Origin: Bhargavaea ginsengi | GTDB taxonomy: Bacteria; Bacillota; Bacilli; Bacillales_A; Planococcaceae | Length of the DNA stretch: 64,000 nt | Assembly: GCF_900109165.1 (NCBI RefSeq) | Contig: NZ_FNZF01000001.1 | Location: 673,376 to 737,375, forward strand | Direction: 5' to 3' | Shown: piece after piece, positions 1 to 7,242 of the stretch | Layout of the letters: each line of letters opens with the position of its first letter | Numbering within the stretch: the stretch's first letter is position 1 | Position numbers and translations under genes: made by a program | Notes under the pieces: model-generated | What the model saw: only the letters and a program-made list of their open reading frames with translations | What the model was told of the DNA's origin: nothing | The model's database searches: none

Positions 1-514
1 GCGCCGTCTTGTAATAAACGAGATTGCCGAGCGTGTCCGCCTTGTGTGCGCGGATCAGCGCGACATCTCCGCGGATCGCCTTCTCGAAAATGTACGGCAC
101 GCCATCGATTTCACGCTCTTCCTTGCCTTCCGCCAGCGCCGTCCCGACTCCGGTCGTCGTGTAATAGCCGCCGAGGCCCGCTCCACCGGCACGGATCGAT
201 TCGGCAAGTGTTCCCTGAGGCAGCAATTCCAGTTCAATCTCGCCCGCCTGGTACTTGTCGCCGACATCCCGGTTGCTCGTGAAATACGAACCGATGCCTT
301 TTTTGATCTTGCCCTGGTTCAGCAGCTTGCCGAGGCCCTTGCCCGATTCCCCCAGGTTGTTGGAGACGATCGTCAGCCCGCTGACATCCTTCTCGGTCAG
401 TTCTTCAATAAGCGTGAGCGGCGCGCCGATCAGGCCGAATCCGCCAACAAGGATCGTATCCCCGGACTTCACACCTTCAAGCGCTTCTGCCGCGCTTTGC
501 TTTCGTTTTGTCAT
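1..514 (-). CDS. 3-oxoacid CoA-transferase subunit A (3' end outside window)
   Basis: The gene starts at ATG 514, behind a GGAGGG ribosome site, and runs off the left edge; about 171 codons are visible. The protein begins MTKRKQSAAEALEGVKSG and carries the glycine-rich GGFGLIGAP segment and the SNNLGESGKGLGKLL stretch typical of family I CoA-transferase alpha subunits. Such enzymes move CoA from succinyl-CoA to 3-oxoadipate or acetoacetate. The beta subunit should lie just beyond the edge. The start is 3 nt after the stop of the CMD-family gene, so the two are co-transcribed. Next to a catechol dioxygenase, 3-oxoadipate is the likeliest substrate, but sequence alone does not separate PcaI from ScoA. 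Confidence 0.88.
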   Translation of the reverse strand, partial: MTKRKQSAAEALEGVKSGDTILVGGFGLIGAPLTLIEELTEKDVSGLTIVSNNLGESGKGLGKLLNQGKIKKGIGSYFTSNRDVGDKYQAGEIELELLPQGTLAESIRAGGAGLGGYYTTTGVGTALAEGKEEREIDGVPYIFEKAIRGDVALIRAHKADTLGNLVYYKTA

Positions 515-517
515 CGT

Positions 518-1249
518 TTATCCCTCCGACTTTGTTTCTGCCGATGCCTTCAGCGAATCGCTCAACTCGAACCAGGCCGGGATTCCCGCAGTCAAAATGC
601 AGATGTAGCCGACATCGGCGAGTTCCGCCTCCGTGGCGCCCGCCTGCCGTGCGCGCTCCATCCACTGCACCGCACCATTTCCGTCCAGTTCAACAATATG
701 GTTTCCGACCATATTGAGCAGCTTGAGCCGTGCAGGCACAAGCCCGTCCGCGAGCACCTTCTCCTCGATTGCCTGCCAATCGCCAGCTTCGATCACAGCA
801 GCAGCTTCCTCCAGATAGGAAGTATCTTGGCCTTCAAGCCACCCGATTACGACACGGAGCAGCCTTGCCGTACTCATCCCATCTGTTTCCGGAACGGTTT
901 TCCCGTTCAGCTCAAGCGCATAGCGGATCGCTTCCAGGGCGGTTTCAAACGCCCGGTCGCCTTTATATAGGAAGGCCGTCAGGAAATACTCCACAATTTC
1001 CGGTACAGAACTGCCGAAATCGACGGCCCCCTTTGTGTGGTACACCATGCTCCGGGGATAAAGCCGCGCAGCGTTCATGCCGGCAATCAGCACATCTTTT
1101 TCCTTGCGGGACAGCGCGCCGTCCTGCATGATTTCCCCGCGGATGCCGGTGTATGTATCGAGCACCTCCGGACTGTAGTCATGCATCTTCTGAACCCAGC
1201 CCGGTACGGTGTCATAAACCTTTTTGAAATACTCCAATGCTTCGCTCAT
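518..1249 (-). CDS. Carboxymuconolactone decarboxylase (CMD) family protein
   Basis: A 243-residue protein with two CMD-like helical repeats (about residues 35-110 and 160-235). The region that is ExxCxxCxxxH in AhpD-type members has no cysteines here and keeps only the histidine (His71, in MVYHTKG), so a peroxidase-type thiol function is unlikely. Canonical PcaC decarboxylates 4-carboxymuconolactone in the protocatechuate branch. This protein is longer than PcaC (about 130 residues) and sits beside a catechol-type dioxygenase, which does not need that step. The true reaction is therefore open. The ribosome site GGAGGG precedes ATG 1249. It lies between the hydrolase and CoA-transferase genes in one operon. 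Confidence 0.75.
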   Translation of the reverse strand: MSEALEYFKKVYDTVPGWVQKMHDYSPEVLDTYTGIRGEIMQDGALSRKEKDVLIAGMNAARLYPRSMVYHTKGAVDFGSSVPEIVEYFLTAFLYKGDRAFETALEAIRYALELNGKTVPETDGMSTARLLRVVIGWLEGQDTSYLEEAAAVIEAGDWQAIEEKVLADGLVPARLKLLNMVGNHIVELDGNGAVQWMERARQAGATEAELADVGYICILTAGIPAWFELSDSLKASAETKSEG

Positions 1250-1288
1250 TGATCAGCCCTCCATTTCAACCGATAGAAAGGGATGCAC

Positions 1289-2131
1289 TTAGGCACTCCC
1301 CAATTTCCCCAAAAACGTCTTGATAGCCTGATTCACTTCCGGACGGTCTTCAAACACGAGTGTGTAGTGATTCGCATCTGTCTCGATCACGTCCAGATCC
1401 CGGATGGCCGACTTGGTCTTGTCGTAATGCTCTTCCAGGAACAGCGGCGGCATCTGGCCGATTGCGCCGGAAGCATAGACAAGCAGAACCGAGCAGCTGA
1501 TCTTCGAACCGATTTCCTGCGGATCGAATGTGTAGAAGCTGTCGAAATCGGCACGGATGCCGGCTTCGTCAGACTTGTTTTCCCAGTGGCCGTCCTTCTC
1601 ACCAACCTCATAGGCGGCAGTCTTCGCAATCTCATCCGACCAGGTAATGCCGAGATTTCCGTAGATTCTTTGGATTTCCGACACATACGCTTCCTGCGAA
1701 TCGTAAGCCTTGCTGATCCTGCCGAGGGACGGTTCCACAATGCCCCGCTGGTGGTCGGACATTTCCGCAGCACCATCGAGCAAAATCACGCCTTTCACGG
1801 AACCAAGACGGCTGCCCACGATCGCCGAGATAAACGCTCCCATCGAATAGCCCATCAAAATCGGATTTTCAATCCCCAATTCTTTAATCAGCCCAACAAT
1901 ATCTTCTGCATGATTGAAGATTGAAGGCTCCCTTTCCAGTGCCGCGGAATTTCCGCGTCCCCTGAGATCGACGGCGACGACCCGGTAGTCGCCCTTGAAC
2001 CGGTCGATATAGTATTGAAGGTTCCGGTGATTGCCCGTAAGGCCGTGGATGGCGATGATGGTCCCTTTTTCCCCGGCATGATCCGCCACTTGGATGGCGT
2101 TCCCGTTTACATTGACCTGATAGAATTCCAT
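1289..2131 (-). CDS. Alpha/beta hydrolase, candidate 3-oxoadipate enol-lactone hydrolase
   Basis: A 280-residue alpha/beta-fold hydrolase. Visible features are the oxyanion HGLTG (residues 29-33), the nucleophile elbow G-Y-S-M-G with Ser96, and a C-terminal NHYTLVF segment whose His (about 255) fits the triad. There is no signal peptide, so it is cytoplasmic. By position, between catechol dioxygenase and CoA transferase, it is the best candidate for hydrolysis of 3-oxoadipate enol-lactone (PcaD role). Related folds hydrolyse ring-cleavage products of other pathways. The start ATG 2131 has a GAGGTGA ribosome site. It heads a three-gene operon whose promoter contains the operator at 2151-2167. 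Confidence 0.72.
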   Translation of the reverse strand: MEFYQVNVNGNAIQVADHAGEKGTIIAIHGLTGNHRNLQYYIDRFKGDYRVVAVDLRGRGNSAALEREPSIFNHAEDIVGLIKELGIENPILMGYSMGAFISAIVGSRLGSVKGVILLDGAAEMSDHQRGIVEPSLGRISKAYDSQEAYVSEIQRIYGNLGITWSDEIAKTAAYEVGEKDGHWENKSDEAGIRADFDSFYTFDPQEIGSKISCSVLLVYASGAIGQMPPLFLEEHYDKTKSAIRDLDVIETDANHYTLVFEDRPEVNQAIKTFLGKLGSA

Positions 2132-2150
2132 TTTGTCACCTCTTTTATAT

Positions 2151-2167
2151 TGTACGTATAATGTACA
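2151..2167. promoter_or_regulatory. Operator TGTAC-N7-GTACA before the hydrolase operon
   Basis: An inverted repeat TGTAC-GTATAAT-GTACA lies directly downstream of a minus-strand TATAAT -10 box (2172-2167). It has the same half-sites and the same 7-bp spacer as the site at 3159-3175 between catA and the IclR gene. The shared architecture suggests that one regulator controls both transcription units. Assignment to the IclR protein is inference. Confidence 0.6.
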
Positions 2168-2198
2168 TTATATCGCTAAGCGTACCACTAAGTCTAAA

Positions 2199-2237
2199 AA
2201 GAAAGAGGGCATCCGGCTGGAATGTCCCCCTTTCTTG
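2199..2237 (-). terminator. Intrinsic terminator after catA
   Basis: On the minus strand a long imperfect hairpin (AAGAAAGGGGG arm pairing with CCCTCTTTCTT, loop about GCC) is followed by TTTTT. It starts 7 bases after the catA stop and separates catA from the hydrolase operon. Confidence 0.7.
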
Positions 2238-2243
2238 TTTTGA

Positions 2244-3023
2244 TTAGTTGTCGAAGCGGAGTACGAAATCAAGCTCAGCTTCTTTGTAATCCCCTTTGTC
2301 AACGAGCTTCGTCATGAGGGATTGGCGGACGCCGCGTGCGACATCTGTCTCAAGCCACTCGTCACCTTCGAAGAACACCTGAGTGATCAGCGTTTCATAG
2401 CCTTCGTGCTCGAATTTCATGTGGATGTGCGCCGGACGGAACGAATGGTAGCCCGCGGCACGCGTGAACTCCCCTGTCGGCCCGTCAGTCGGGATCGAGT
2501 AAGGAATCGGCAGGATTGACTCCACTTCGAAGTCGCCGTTTTCATCTGTGTAGAAATGGCTGCGGAGGTTGAAGTCGGGAGCATCCGAATCAAAGTTGGA
2601 GTAGTAACCGCTCGCATCATCCTGCCACCACTCGACTTTCGCGTTGGCAAGCTTCTTGCCGTTGACATCGGAAACATTCCCTTTGAAACGCAGTTTTTCG
2701 CCCGGCTCGTCTTCACGCATGTTAATTTTCGCCGGCTTGCCTTCTACGAGCGGCGAACCTTCTGTCCAGTAAGGCCCGAGGAGGGAAGGCTCCGTGCCAG
2801 GAAGATCTTTGTACTTTGCCTGAAGGACATAGGTCTCAACGAAAACATCCAGGTAGAGCGGGATCTCTCCGGAGCGGCCGAGGCGGTCCGCCCAGTTCAC
2901 AAAGTTCGTGTACTCTTCGTGGTTCAGGTTGGCTTCCGCCAAAAACTCTTTCATGTGCTTGACGAAAAGATCGTATACCTCGACGACACGGTTGTTGACT
3001 GCAGTTTCAGTTACATTTGCCAT
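2244..3023 (-). CDS. catA: Catechol 1,2-dioxygenase (intradiol, Fe(III))
   Basis: A 259-residue intradiol ring-cleavage dioxygenase. An N-terminal helical segment (residues 10-75, including FVNWADRLG and IPLYLDVFVE) matches the dimerisation domain of catechol/hydroxyquinol dioxygenases, which PcaG and PcaH lack. The iron ligands are visible: Tyr141 (GYYSNFD), Tyr175 (LPIPYS), His199 and His201 (FRPAHIH), with Arg196 as the conserved second-shell residue. It would open catechol to cis,cis-muconate using O2. It is somewhat shorter than typical CatA (280-310). Hydroxyquinol as substrate cannot be excluded. The gene stands alone behind ATG 3023 with an AAAGGAGAG ribosome site, divergent from the IclR gene, with cre-like and palindromic operators upstream. 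No muconate cycloisomerase or muconolactone isomerase is visible in the window. Confidence 0.9.
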   Translation of the reverse strand: MANVTETAVNNRVVEVYDLFVKHMKEFLAEANLNHEEYTNFVNWADRLGRSGEIPLYLDVFVETYVLQAKYKDLPGTEPSLLGPYWTEGSPLVEGKPAKINMREDEPGEKLRFKGNVSDVNGKKLANAKVEWWQDDASGYYSNFDSDAPDFNLRSHFYTDENGDFEVESILPIPYSIPTDGPTGEFTRAAGYHSFRPAHIHMKFEHEGYETLITQVFFEGDEWLETDVARGVRQSLMTKLVDKGDYKEAELDFVLRFDN

Positions 3024-3099
3024 TTCAATCTCTCCTTTTAAATTAGCTTATTGGTCTTATAGTCGCGACAAAGGTTCCACTAGCAGGATGCAAACCCAT

Positions 3100-3126
3100 T
3101 AAAAGCGCTTGCATAAAGCGTTTACA
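3100..3126. promoter_or_regulatory. Two abutting cre-like boxes upstream of catA
   Basis: TAAAAGCGCTTGCA (3100-3113) and ATAAAGCGTTTACA (3113-3126) each match 12 of 14 positions of the CcpA consensus TGWAANCGNTNWCA. They lie 76-103 bp before the catA start, where catabolite repression could act. Confidence 0.5.
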
Positions 3127-3158
3127 AAAGAATGTGGTTGAAAAAAGAAATAACTTGT

Positions 3159-3194
3159 TGTACGATTTTCGTACATGATTACGTTTCTCGTACA
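3159..3194. promoter_or_regulatory. Tandem TGTAC-N7-GTACA operators, catA/IclR intergenic region
   Basis: Copy one is TGTAC-N7-GTACA (3159-3175), a perfect palindrome TGTACGA-TTT-TCGTACA. Copy two (3178-3194) is ATTAC-N7-GTACA, with a perfect right half. The copies are offset by 19 bp, about two helical turns. The outermost halves form GTTGTACGA...TCGTACAAC (3157-3196). They sit between the divergent genes, about 30 bp before the IclR start. This arrangement fits cooperative binding of an IclR-family dimer pair. Confidence 0.65.
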
Positions 3195-3226
3195 ACTTGT
3201 TTTCATTATAGGAAGGAGACATTACT

Positions 3227-4024
3227 TTGTCAATGCAAGATTCTAAAAATTTCAGAGAAAGTAAGGACTATATTCAGTCTTTAGAGCGTGGGCTAATGGT
3301 CATACAGGCATTTTCGGCCGATACCCCGCAGCTCACGGTCAGTCAGGCTGCAGCGGCGACGAGCCTGTCACGCCCGGCAGTGCGGCGCATCCTTCTGACA
3401 TTGGAGGCACTCGGTTTTGCGGAATCCGCTAATGGCATCTACTCACTTACCGCACGCACGCTCACCCTCGGCTACGCCTATCTGTCCTCCAAAAATGTCT
3501 GGTCACTCGCTCAGCCGTTCATGCGGGAATTCACGGACAAAACCGGTGAGTCCTGTTCCGTATCCGTCCTGGACGGAAATGAGATCGTGTATGTAGCCCG
3601 TGTCCAGGCCAAACGGATCATGCGGATCAACCTGGACGTCGGATCCCGGCTCCCTGCCTATGCCACCTCAATGGGCCATATCCTTCTGGCCCATCAGCCG
3701 GAAGTTAAGTTGGAAGAACTTCTGAAGGACATCCCATTTGAAGGATTCACTTCAAATACGATTACTGACCGGGAGTTTCTGAAAAAAGAGCTTGGAGAAG
3801 TAAAAAATCGGGGATGGGCAGGGGTGGATCAGCAATTGGAGGAAGGACTGCGTTCCATTGCTGTTCCGATTCTCGTAAACGGAAAAGTCATCGCGGCCAT
3901 CAACTGCTCGGCTCATGCTGGCCGCGTCAGCAAAGAAGAACTGAGGGGCACATACCTGGAAATGCTGCGGGAGACCGCACGGGACATCAGCTCGGCAATC
4001 ACCGCATCCGGACAAACCATATAA
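3227..4024 (+). CDS. IclR-family transcriptional regulator of aromatic catabolism
   Basis: A 265-residue protein with an N-terminal winged helix-turn-helix (about residues 17-75; SVSQAAAATSLSRPAVRRIL-like segment) and a C-terminal IclR effector domain (about 85-260). It resembles the PcaR/PobR/CatR branch that senses aromatic intermediates. TTG 3227 is preferred because GGAAGGAG (3211-3218) lies 8 nt upstream; the in-frame ATG 3233 is 14 nt away. It is divergent from catA and next to the tandem palindromes, so it most likely controls catA and the hydrolase operon. Whether it activates or represses is not readable; the operator just downstream of the -10 at 2167 suggests repression there. Confidence 0.88.
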   Translation: MSMQDSKNFRESKDYIQSLERGLMVIQAFSADTPQLTVSQAAAATSLSRPAVRRILLTLEALGFAESANGIYSLTARTLTLGYAYLSSKNVWSLAQPFMREFTDKTGESCSVSVLDGNEIVYVARVQAKRIMRINLDVGSRLPAYATSMGHILLAHQPEVKLEELLKDIPFEGFTSNTITDREFLKKELGEVKNRGWAGVDQQLEEGLRSIAVPILVNGKVIAAINCSAHAGRVSKEELRGTYLEMLRETARDISSAITASGQTI

Positions 4025-4066
4025 AATGGCCCAGCGATCTGGATGCCTGCCCATTTTGTTGCACAC

Positions 4067-4102
4067 CAAAAACGGCGATGCGTTTCTGCATCACCGTTTT
4101 TG
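4067..4102 (+). terminator. Intrinsic terminator after the IclR gene
   Basis: Hairpin AAAAACGG-c-GATGC / GCATC-a-CCGTTTTT with a six-base loop, ending in a T run. It can work on both strands and also faces the converging small zinc-ribbon gene. Confidence 0.8.
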
Positions 4103-4133
4103 CTTTCTTCTTCTTTTTATGTGAACCTACCTT

Positions 4134-4361
4134 CTACTCCACGTCTTCCTCGTAATCCTTAGGCTCCAGATCGTCAGGGTTCGGGTCATACGGGTCTGGC
4201 GGCTGGGTATCATGCGGATCCTCGATGTAAGTACTCGGCCCGCCTGTCGGGTTGGCTACCTCATCCGGTGTGGTGCAGTCAGGGCAGCGGTCAGGTTCCG
4301 CAGACTGTCCGGGATCAAACTCTTTGCCGCATTCGATACAAACCGGAAGCGGTTTAGTCAT
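4134..4361 (-). CDS. Small acidic zinc-ribbon protein
   Basis: 75 residues. Two CxxC knuckles (CIECG at residues 8-12 and CPDC near 27-30) form a rubredoxin-like or zinc-ribbon head. It is followed by a Pro/Asp/Glu-rich low-complexity tail with repeated DP and PDP units. No known function. The ATG at 4361 overlaps the stop of a tiny upstream frame (ATGA), which suggests translational coupling. A ribosome site GGAGGCG sits about 6 nt upstream. Confidence 0.7.
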   Translation of the reverse strand: MTKPLPVCIECGKEFDPGQSAEPDRCPDCTTPDEVANPTGGPSTYIEDPHDTQPPDPYDPNPDDLEPKDYEEDVE

Positions 4362-4432
4362 GGCTGCTCGCCTCCATCAAAGTCGTTGGGCTTATTATGC
4401 GGATTCTGGACGTATTTAAACCGGCAGTTCAC
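4358..4432 (-). CDS. Possible 24-residue ORF coupled to the zinc-ribbon gene
   Basis: GTG 4432 opens a frame reading VNCRFKYVQNPHNKPN and then DFDGGEQP. Its TGA overlaps the ATG of the next gene. The same frame continues open upstream (GGRYSSECRFL) with two further cysteines but no ATG, and the Shine-Dalgarno signal is weak. Composition looks protein-like rather than random. It could be a real short metal-binding peptide or the 3' remnant of a longer gene whose start has been lost. Confidence 0.35.
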   Translation of the reverse strand: MNCRFKYVQNPHNKPNDFDGGEQP

Positions 4433-4482
4433 AAGAAAGCGGCACTCTGATGAGTACCGCCCGCCACTTGCATTTATACACT

Positions 4483-5070
4483 TTAAAAAGTTTCCGTCGT
4501 CATCCCGGCTTTTCTCCGGTATTTATCGGCGTACATACAACAATCCGCAGATCCGAGCATCTCGTCATAAGTCCTGCCGTCTTCAGGAAATTGTGCTGTG
4601 CCGACTGATGCACTGACTCGCAGACCTTTGATTTCCAGGTTTTCAGCTTGTTCGAATTCGGTCAAGACCCGCTCCCGGACAGTATGAAGTTGTTCGGCAG
4701 CAGTTACAATCAGTGCAAATTCATCTCCACCAAGCCGATACACCTGCGCAAGCGATCCGGCTGCACGATTAAGAGCGCCTGCCACTTCCCTGAGGAGCCG
4801 GTCCCCGGCAAGATGTCCGAAGGTGTCATTCACTTCCTTGAATTGGTCCAGGTCCAGATAGATGAGGCCATATGCATCGTCCTCCCCCAGCAGTTTTCCC
4901 ATTCCTTCCCTGAATGCCCGGTAATTCATCAGGCCAGTCAGTTCATCTTTATAAACGAGCGTCCGAAGCCGTTTGAGCTCCTTTTCCTGCCGGATCAGCC
5001 GTTGTCCGCAAAACTCGCTTAAACCCTGTGTTCTCGTTTCCATTCCCCACGTCCCCTTTTCGCTCTCCAT
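4483..5070 (-). CDS. GGDEF-domain diguanylate cyclase without a sensor domain
   Basis: 195 residues, mostly one GGDEF domain. The signature GGDEF is intact at residues 114-118, DLDQFK (about 72-77) supplies the metal-binding Asp, and the conserved D-x-LTGL-x-N-x-R-x-F segment is present at 42-53. So an active cyclase making c-di-GMP from 2 GTP is likely. There is no RxxD inhibitory site ahead of GGDEF, so product inhibition is not expected. The N-terminus is only a short, possibly coiled helix (about 20-40), so input must come from expression level or a partner. ATG 5070 and ATG 5043 are both possible; the second has a better-placed AAAAGGGG. Confidence 0.88.
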   Translation of the reverse strand: MESEKGTWGMETRTQGLSEFCGQRLIRQEKELKRLRTLVYKDELTGLMNYRAFREGMGKLLGEDDAYGLIYLDLDQFKEVNDTFGHLAGDRLLREVAGALNRAAGSLAQVYRLGGDEFALIVTAAEQLHTVRERVLTEFEQAENLEIKGLRVSASVGTAQFPEDGRTYDEMLGSADCCMYADKYRRKAGMTTETF

Positions 5071-5122
5071 TTCTTCTCTCTATATGCGCACCAGGGCAGA
5101 AAAAAAGACCGTTATGAAACGA

Positions 5123-5359
5123 TCATTGTAATGCGCTGATTGCACGCTCCAGCAAGTCAATATCCTCGGAGATCTGCATTTTCATTTCAGCGTCCCGGCA
5201 TTGTTCCAAATCTATATATAATCGTGAAAGCTCGTTGGAGAACATCTGATATTCGATAGAATGTTCCAAACTTGGCGTTACCTCCAAAGTGGTGCTTAAT
5301 AACCGTTCTATTCCCATGTTGGGAAGCGGCAAAACCAGATTTTTCACCGCCCTGCGCAA
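5123..5359 (-). CDS. Small hypothetical protein
   Basis: Up to 78 residues, with no recognisable family. The C-terminal half (EYQMFSNELSRLYIDLEQCR onward) is acidic and predicted helical, with a possible coiled coil. The start is unclear: TTG 5359, GTG 5347 and ATG 5317 are all in frame and none has a strong ribosome site. It follows the 74-residue gene by 28 bp and could be co-transcribed with it. Confidence 0.4.
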   Translation of the reverse strand: MRRAVKNLVLPLPNMGIERLLSTTLEVTPSLEHSIEYQMFSNELSRLYIDLEQCRDAEMKMQISEDIDLLERAISALQ

Positions 5360-5387
5360 GCATTACCCGGATTTCGGGTATGCAGGA

Positions 5388-5612
5388 TCATTCCGCAAAA
5401 CAATACGTGCGCCTGAAAGGAGGCATGCCCTCCGAAGCTATAACCGGTTCAGCCGTCACAGACGTTTTACAGCGTCTCCGTTCCGCGATCACGCGGGCAT
5501 ATTCATTCGCGTTTTCACTTTCAAGCAGCGAACGCTTCACGCCTCCCAAGACTACGATAAAAAGTCCATCTGCTCTCCAACCCGTTTCGATGATTTTAAG
5601 CCCTTCCCACAT
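5388..5612 (-). CDS. Small hypothetical protein
   Basis: About 74 residues from ATG 5612, which is chosen because AGGAGA lies 8-9 nt upstream. It begins MWEGLKIIETGWRADG and has a hydrophobic strand LFIVVLGGV near residue 20, then a charged helix. No known family is recognised. The good ribosome site is the main evidence that it is a gene. Confidence 0.45.
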   Translation of the reverse strand: MWEGLKIIETGWRADGLFIVVLGGVKRSLLESENANEYARVIAERRRCKTSVTAEPVIASEGMPPFRRTYCFAE

Positions 5613-5636
5613 TCCGGCATCTCTCCTGTACGACAA

Positions 5637-5968
5637 AGAAGAATATAAAACTATTAATATTCAATTTAATGTAAATTCAATAAGTCTATTTTACTCCCTC
5701 TGATTAACACTAGACAATAATTTCTTTTAGACAAATTGCGACATTACTCACTGCCGGTAAAGCACGGTAACGCTCAAAAACAAGATTTCAAAAACACCAG
5801 GAAACAACGGTGAACCGAGTCAGTGCCCCCGCCGGATGAATTGGCAAGAAACTGTTTATCCCTCATTAGGATTCCGGCCCGATTTGTAATGATCCCTAAC
5901 GGCTCGGTAATCATTCACACATAAAAAGCAGGCAGGGATTTCGATTCCCCTGCCTGCTTTTTATCTTC
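5637..5968. other. Intergenic region 332 bp
   Basis: AT-rich next to 5640-5700. The only clear element is the namZ terminator at its right end. GGTAATCATTC at 5906-5916 and a degenerate TGTAATGATCC exactly 21 bp before it (5885) resemble the 21-bp-period repeats described elsewhere in the window, but the match is weak. No gene is seen. Confidence 0.5.
5923..5962 (-). terminator. Terminator of the namZ operon
   Basis: A near-perfect hairpin AAAAAGCAGGCAGGG / CCCTGCCTGCTTTTT with a 9-10 base loop, 7 bases after the namZ stop. It is symmetrical enough to act on both strands. Confidence 0.92.
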
Positions 5969-7228
5969 TTAATACAACAAGTACCGCTTCCTTACGTCTT
6001 TGAATGCCTTCAGTTCCTCTTCCCATTCCGCTTTCATTTCTTCAACGCTCATGCCGTTTTCGATGCCTTCGCGAATCCAGCCGTTTCCGATCAGGTTGTC
6101 GAAGAAGCTGGTGAGCGTGACGTCTTCCGGATACAGGTCGTGGATCGTCTTGACGATGTGGAGTCCGGTTTCGACCGGCTTGTAGTCGTCACGGTCCGTG
6201 ATGTGGACCTGGATGCCGTGGGACAGTGTGTCAGCATGCTTGGAGAACATCGGCGTGAACGACGCTGCGCGGAAGCTGACGCCCGGGAGTTCCAGTGCGT
6301 TCAGTTCGGCCGCAAGTTCGGTGCTGTTGATGAACGGTGCGCCGATGAGTTCGAACGGTTTGGTCGTGCCTCTCCCTTCGGAAACGTTCGTCCCTTCAAT
6401 CAGTGCGGTGCCCGGATAGGCGAGGGCCGTTTCCAGTGTCGGCATGTTCGGGGACGGCAGGACGAATGGAAGTCCTGTTTCGTCAAAGTACGATTTGCGT
6501 TTCCATTTCTTCATTTCTACGACGGTCAGTTCCGCACCGATGCCGAATTCTGCATTAAACAGTTTGGCGAGTTCACCGACGGTCATTCCGTGGCGGAGCG
6601 GAATGGCGTACTGTCCGACAAAGGACGCGAATTCCGGATCAAGGACCGGCCCTTCAACTTTCTCCCCGCCGAGCGGGTTCGGACGGTCAAGCACGATAAA
6701 AGGTATGTCCTGTTCTTCAGCCGCTTCCATCGCGAGCGCCATCGTGTAGATGTACGTGTAGAAGCGGGTGCCGACGTCCTGGATGTCAAAGACGAGCACG
6801 TCGACATTCTCGAGCATTTCCGGTGTCGGCTTGCGTGTCTGGCCGTACAGGCTGTACACCGGGAGGCCCGTCACTTCATCGATGTAGTACTCAACATACT
6901 GTCCTGCCTGCGCGTCGCCGCGCACACCGTGCTCAGGGCCATACAGCGCCGTCAGTTCAACGTCCGGATCATTGTGGAGCAGGTCGACGATGCTGTTCAG
7001 GCCCTTATCGACGCCGGTCGGGTTCGTGATGAGTCCGACGCGCTTACCTTCAATCAGATGCTTTTGTTCGTCCAGCAGCACGTCCACTCCAAGTGAGATT
7101 TCGTGCCCTTTGCGGTGCTTGTTGTGATCCTGCGATTTCCCGTTGCCCTTGTCATGGTCGGCGAATGCGACCGTCAGTGTGGACAGAACGAGCATGGCAG
7201 TCAGCAGAGCAATCAGTCGTTTTTTCAA
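5969..7228 (-). CDS. namZ: Exo-beta-N-acetylmuramidase NamZ (DUF1343)
   Basis: 419 residues, secreted. It has an N-terminal Sec signal (MKKRLIALLTAMLVL, cleavage near AFA-D) followed by a His/Lys/Asp-rich linker. The DUF1343/NamZ catalytic body runs from about residue 45 to the end, with GLITNPTGV, YGPEHGVRGDAQAG and VFDIQDVGTRFYTYI motifs. NamZ removes MurNAc from the non-reducing end of peptidoglycan fragments. The start is TTG 7228 behind GGGGGAGAG. It is 14 bp after nagZ, in the same operon, and the three enzymes degrade cell-wall chains stepwise outside the cell. The MurNAc transporter and etherase genes (murP, murQ) found beside it in B. subtilis are absent here. Confidence 0.93.
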   Translation of the reverse strand: MKKRLIALLTAMLVLSTLTVAFADHDKGNGKSQDHNKHRKGHEISLGVDVLLDEQKHLIEGKRVGLITNPTGVDKGLNSIVDLLHNDPDVELTALYGPEHGVRGDAQAGQYVEYYIDEVTGLPVYSLYGQTRKPTPEMLENVDVLVFDIQDVGTRFYTYIYTMALAMEAAEEQDIPFIVLDRPNPLGGEKVEGPVLDPEFASFVGQYAIPLRHGMTVGELAKLFNAEFGIGAELTVVEMKKWKRKSYFDETGLPFVLPSPNMPTLETALAYPGTALIEGTNVSEGRGTTKPFELIGAPFINSTELAAELNALELPGVSFRAASFTPMFSKHADTLSHGIQVHITDRDDYKPVETGLHIVKTIHDLYPEDVTLTSFFDNLIGNGWIREGIENGMSVEEMKAEWEEELKAFKDVRKRYLLY

Positions 7229-7242
7229 TGAAACTCTCCCCC

